In this document: positions 63,300 to 64,000 of the stretch, one piece after another
Layout of the letters: each line of letters begins with the position of its first letter
How positions within the stretch are numbered: position 1 is the stretch's first letter
DNA from: Idiomarina sp.
GTDB lineage: Bacteria; Pseudomonadota; Gammaproteobacteria; Enterobacterales; Alteromonadaceae
Reading direction: 5' to 3'
Assembly (NCBI GenBank): GCA_020832105.1
Contig: JAFIFH010000070.1
Location: 82,699-146,698, forward strand
Length of the DNA stretch: 64,000 nt
The notes under the pieces: generated by a model
What the model saw: only the letters and a program-made list of their open reading frames with translations
Databases searched by the model: none
Told to the model about the DNA's origin: nothing
Made by a program: the position numbers and the translations under genes

Positions 63300-64000
63300 T
63301 GATCAATATTGTCTGGCTCAAGCGAGACCTGCGCCTGACCGACCATGCGCCGCTGATGGCTGCCATTCGTGCCAGGCAGCCCTTTATTATGCTATTCGTG
63401 GTTGAGGATTTCCTGCTTGCTGATCCCCATGTTGCAGAGCAACATTGGCACTTTATCTGGCAATCGCTGCAGGACATGAATGCCAGTTTACACGCGCTGG
63501 GCCATCAGTTGTGTATCACCCATGGGCAGTTGTCTGATGTACTGGCGAGGATTCACCACAGCCATGGCATTGATACCATATTTGCCCATCAGGAGATTGG
63601 AATTGCCAGCACCTTTGCCCGGGATCGCGCATTGCTGCGCTGGTGTGTAAAGCGCAGCGTGCGACTACAAGAGTTCCCTTATGGCGCGGTGATTCGCGGG
63701 CTACCTCACCGTGGTGGGTGGCAACAGCACTGGCAGCAGACCATGAGTCAGTTACCATTTACACCCACTGAACACGAATTAACAAGCGCCGCGATGCTGA
63801 GTGACATTGGGCTTGCCGAATTTGTTCCACCGAGTCACTGGCAACAGCATGACCCACTGCGTCAACAAGGCGGTGCTACCCAGGCCTGGCAGGTGCTCAA
63901 CGACTTTTTAGACACCCGTGGCAAAACCTATCACCAGAATATTTCTAAACCCGGACCCAGTAGGGTCAGTTGTTCCAGGCTGTCCCCTTATCTGGCATGG
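63299..64000 (+). CDS. Cryptochrome/deoxyribodipyrimidine photolyase, 3' end outside window
   Basis: ATG 63299 overlaps the previous stop; the frame is open to the window end (234 codons). The N-terminal photolyase domain reads INIVWLKRDLRLTDHAPL with later FAHQEIGIASTFARDRALLRW and LQEFPYGAVIRGLPHRGGWQQHW. That is the FeS-BCP/class-III-like or DASH-related photolyase N-terminal part; the FAD-binding C-terminal domain is outside. Uses light to repair UV pyrimidine dimers or senses light. Subclass uncertain. Confidence 0.9.
   Translation, partial: MINIVWLKRDLRLTDHAPLMAAIRARQPFIMLFVVEDFLLADPHVAEQHWHFIWQSLQDMNASLHALGHQLCITHGQLSDVLARIHHSHGIDTIFAHQEIGIASTFARDRALLRWCVKRSVRLQEFPYGAVIRGLPHRGGWQQHWQQTMSQLPFTPTEHELTSAAMLSDIGLAEFVPPSHWQQHDPLRQQGGATQAWQVLNDFLDTRGKTYHQNISKPGPSRVSCSRLSPYLAW

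Noticed and set aside
63299..64000. Assigning a precise photolyase subclass
   Set aside because: The FAD-binding C-terminal half lies outside the window.

Overview
The window looks like chromosomal DNA of a marine-type gammaproteobacterium, most likely Alteromonadales (Idiomarinaceae/Alteromonadaceae-like). This is inferred from protein families (YajQ, DUF3634, seven-gene Mnh antiporter, SelO, UbiG, E. coli-type Dgt, two TonB receptors, LPP20 lipoproteins), not from a marker gene: no rRNA, tRNA, CRISPR array, integrase or insertion sequence was seen. Coding density is high, with many ATGA/TAATG stop-start overlaps.

Layout. 1-6.5 kb: a YfcC-type transporter (cut by the window edge), a TonB receptor and a divergent exported cyanophycinase, read as an extracellular polypeptide-scavenging locus, with a long structured leader before the cyanophycinase. 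6.5-17.4 kb: mostly housekeeping and stress genes: LysR with adhC-fghA (formaldehyde detoxification), yajQ, LysR with azoreductase, a lipoprotein, a chemoreceptor with a small hydrolase, dgt, yccX and deoD. 17.4-23 kb: a three-gene operon for a diverged SMC/MukB-like ATPase (DUF3584-like) with a presumed kite and kleisin partner. 23.2-29.1 kb: a TonB receptor and, divergently across a Fur box, PepSY-TM, DUF2271, DUF4198 and a membrane-anchored flavodoxin/FNR reductase, followed by a decayed C-terminal gene fragment. 29.3-36.1 kb: DUF4199 protein, a second dNTPase, then a five-gene envelope operon (membrane protein, LPP20 protein, CsgG/FlgO-like lipoprotein, LPP20 lipoprotein, MltC-like transglycosylase) and DUF3634. 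36.2-44 kb: mnhABCDEFG Na+/H+ antiporter preceded by a hairpin leader, then selO. 44-50.1 kb: two c-di-GMP proteins, a membrane protein plus a 23-residue miniprotein in a structured transcript, and TspO. 50.2-54.9 kb: a five-gene operon (PfkB kinase, response regulator, YaiO-like barrel, HEAT protein, processive GT2) that looks like a synthase-dependent exopolysaccharide system. 54.9-64 kb: ECF sigma/anti-sigma/YbjQ, lipoprotein, EamA, thioredoxin-like, CurA-like reductase, DUF6435, stand-alone homoserine dehydrogenase, ArfB, glutathione peroxidase, UbiG, DUF2805 and a photolyase/cryptochrome cut by the window end.

The best candidates for undescribed biology are the SMC-kite-kleisin operon, the LPP20/CsgG/MltC envelope operon and the YaiO/HEAT/GT2 polysaccharide operon. 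None of these functions is proven by sequence reading alone. Family names come from recognised motifs, and no database search was run.
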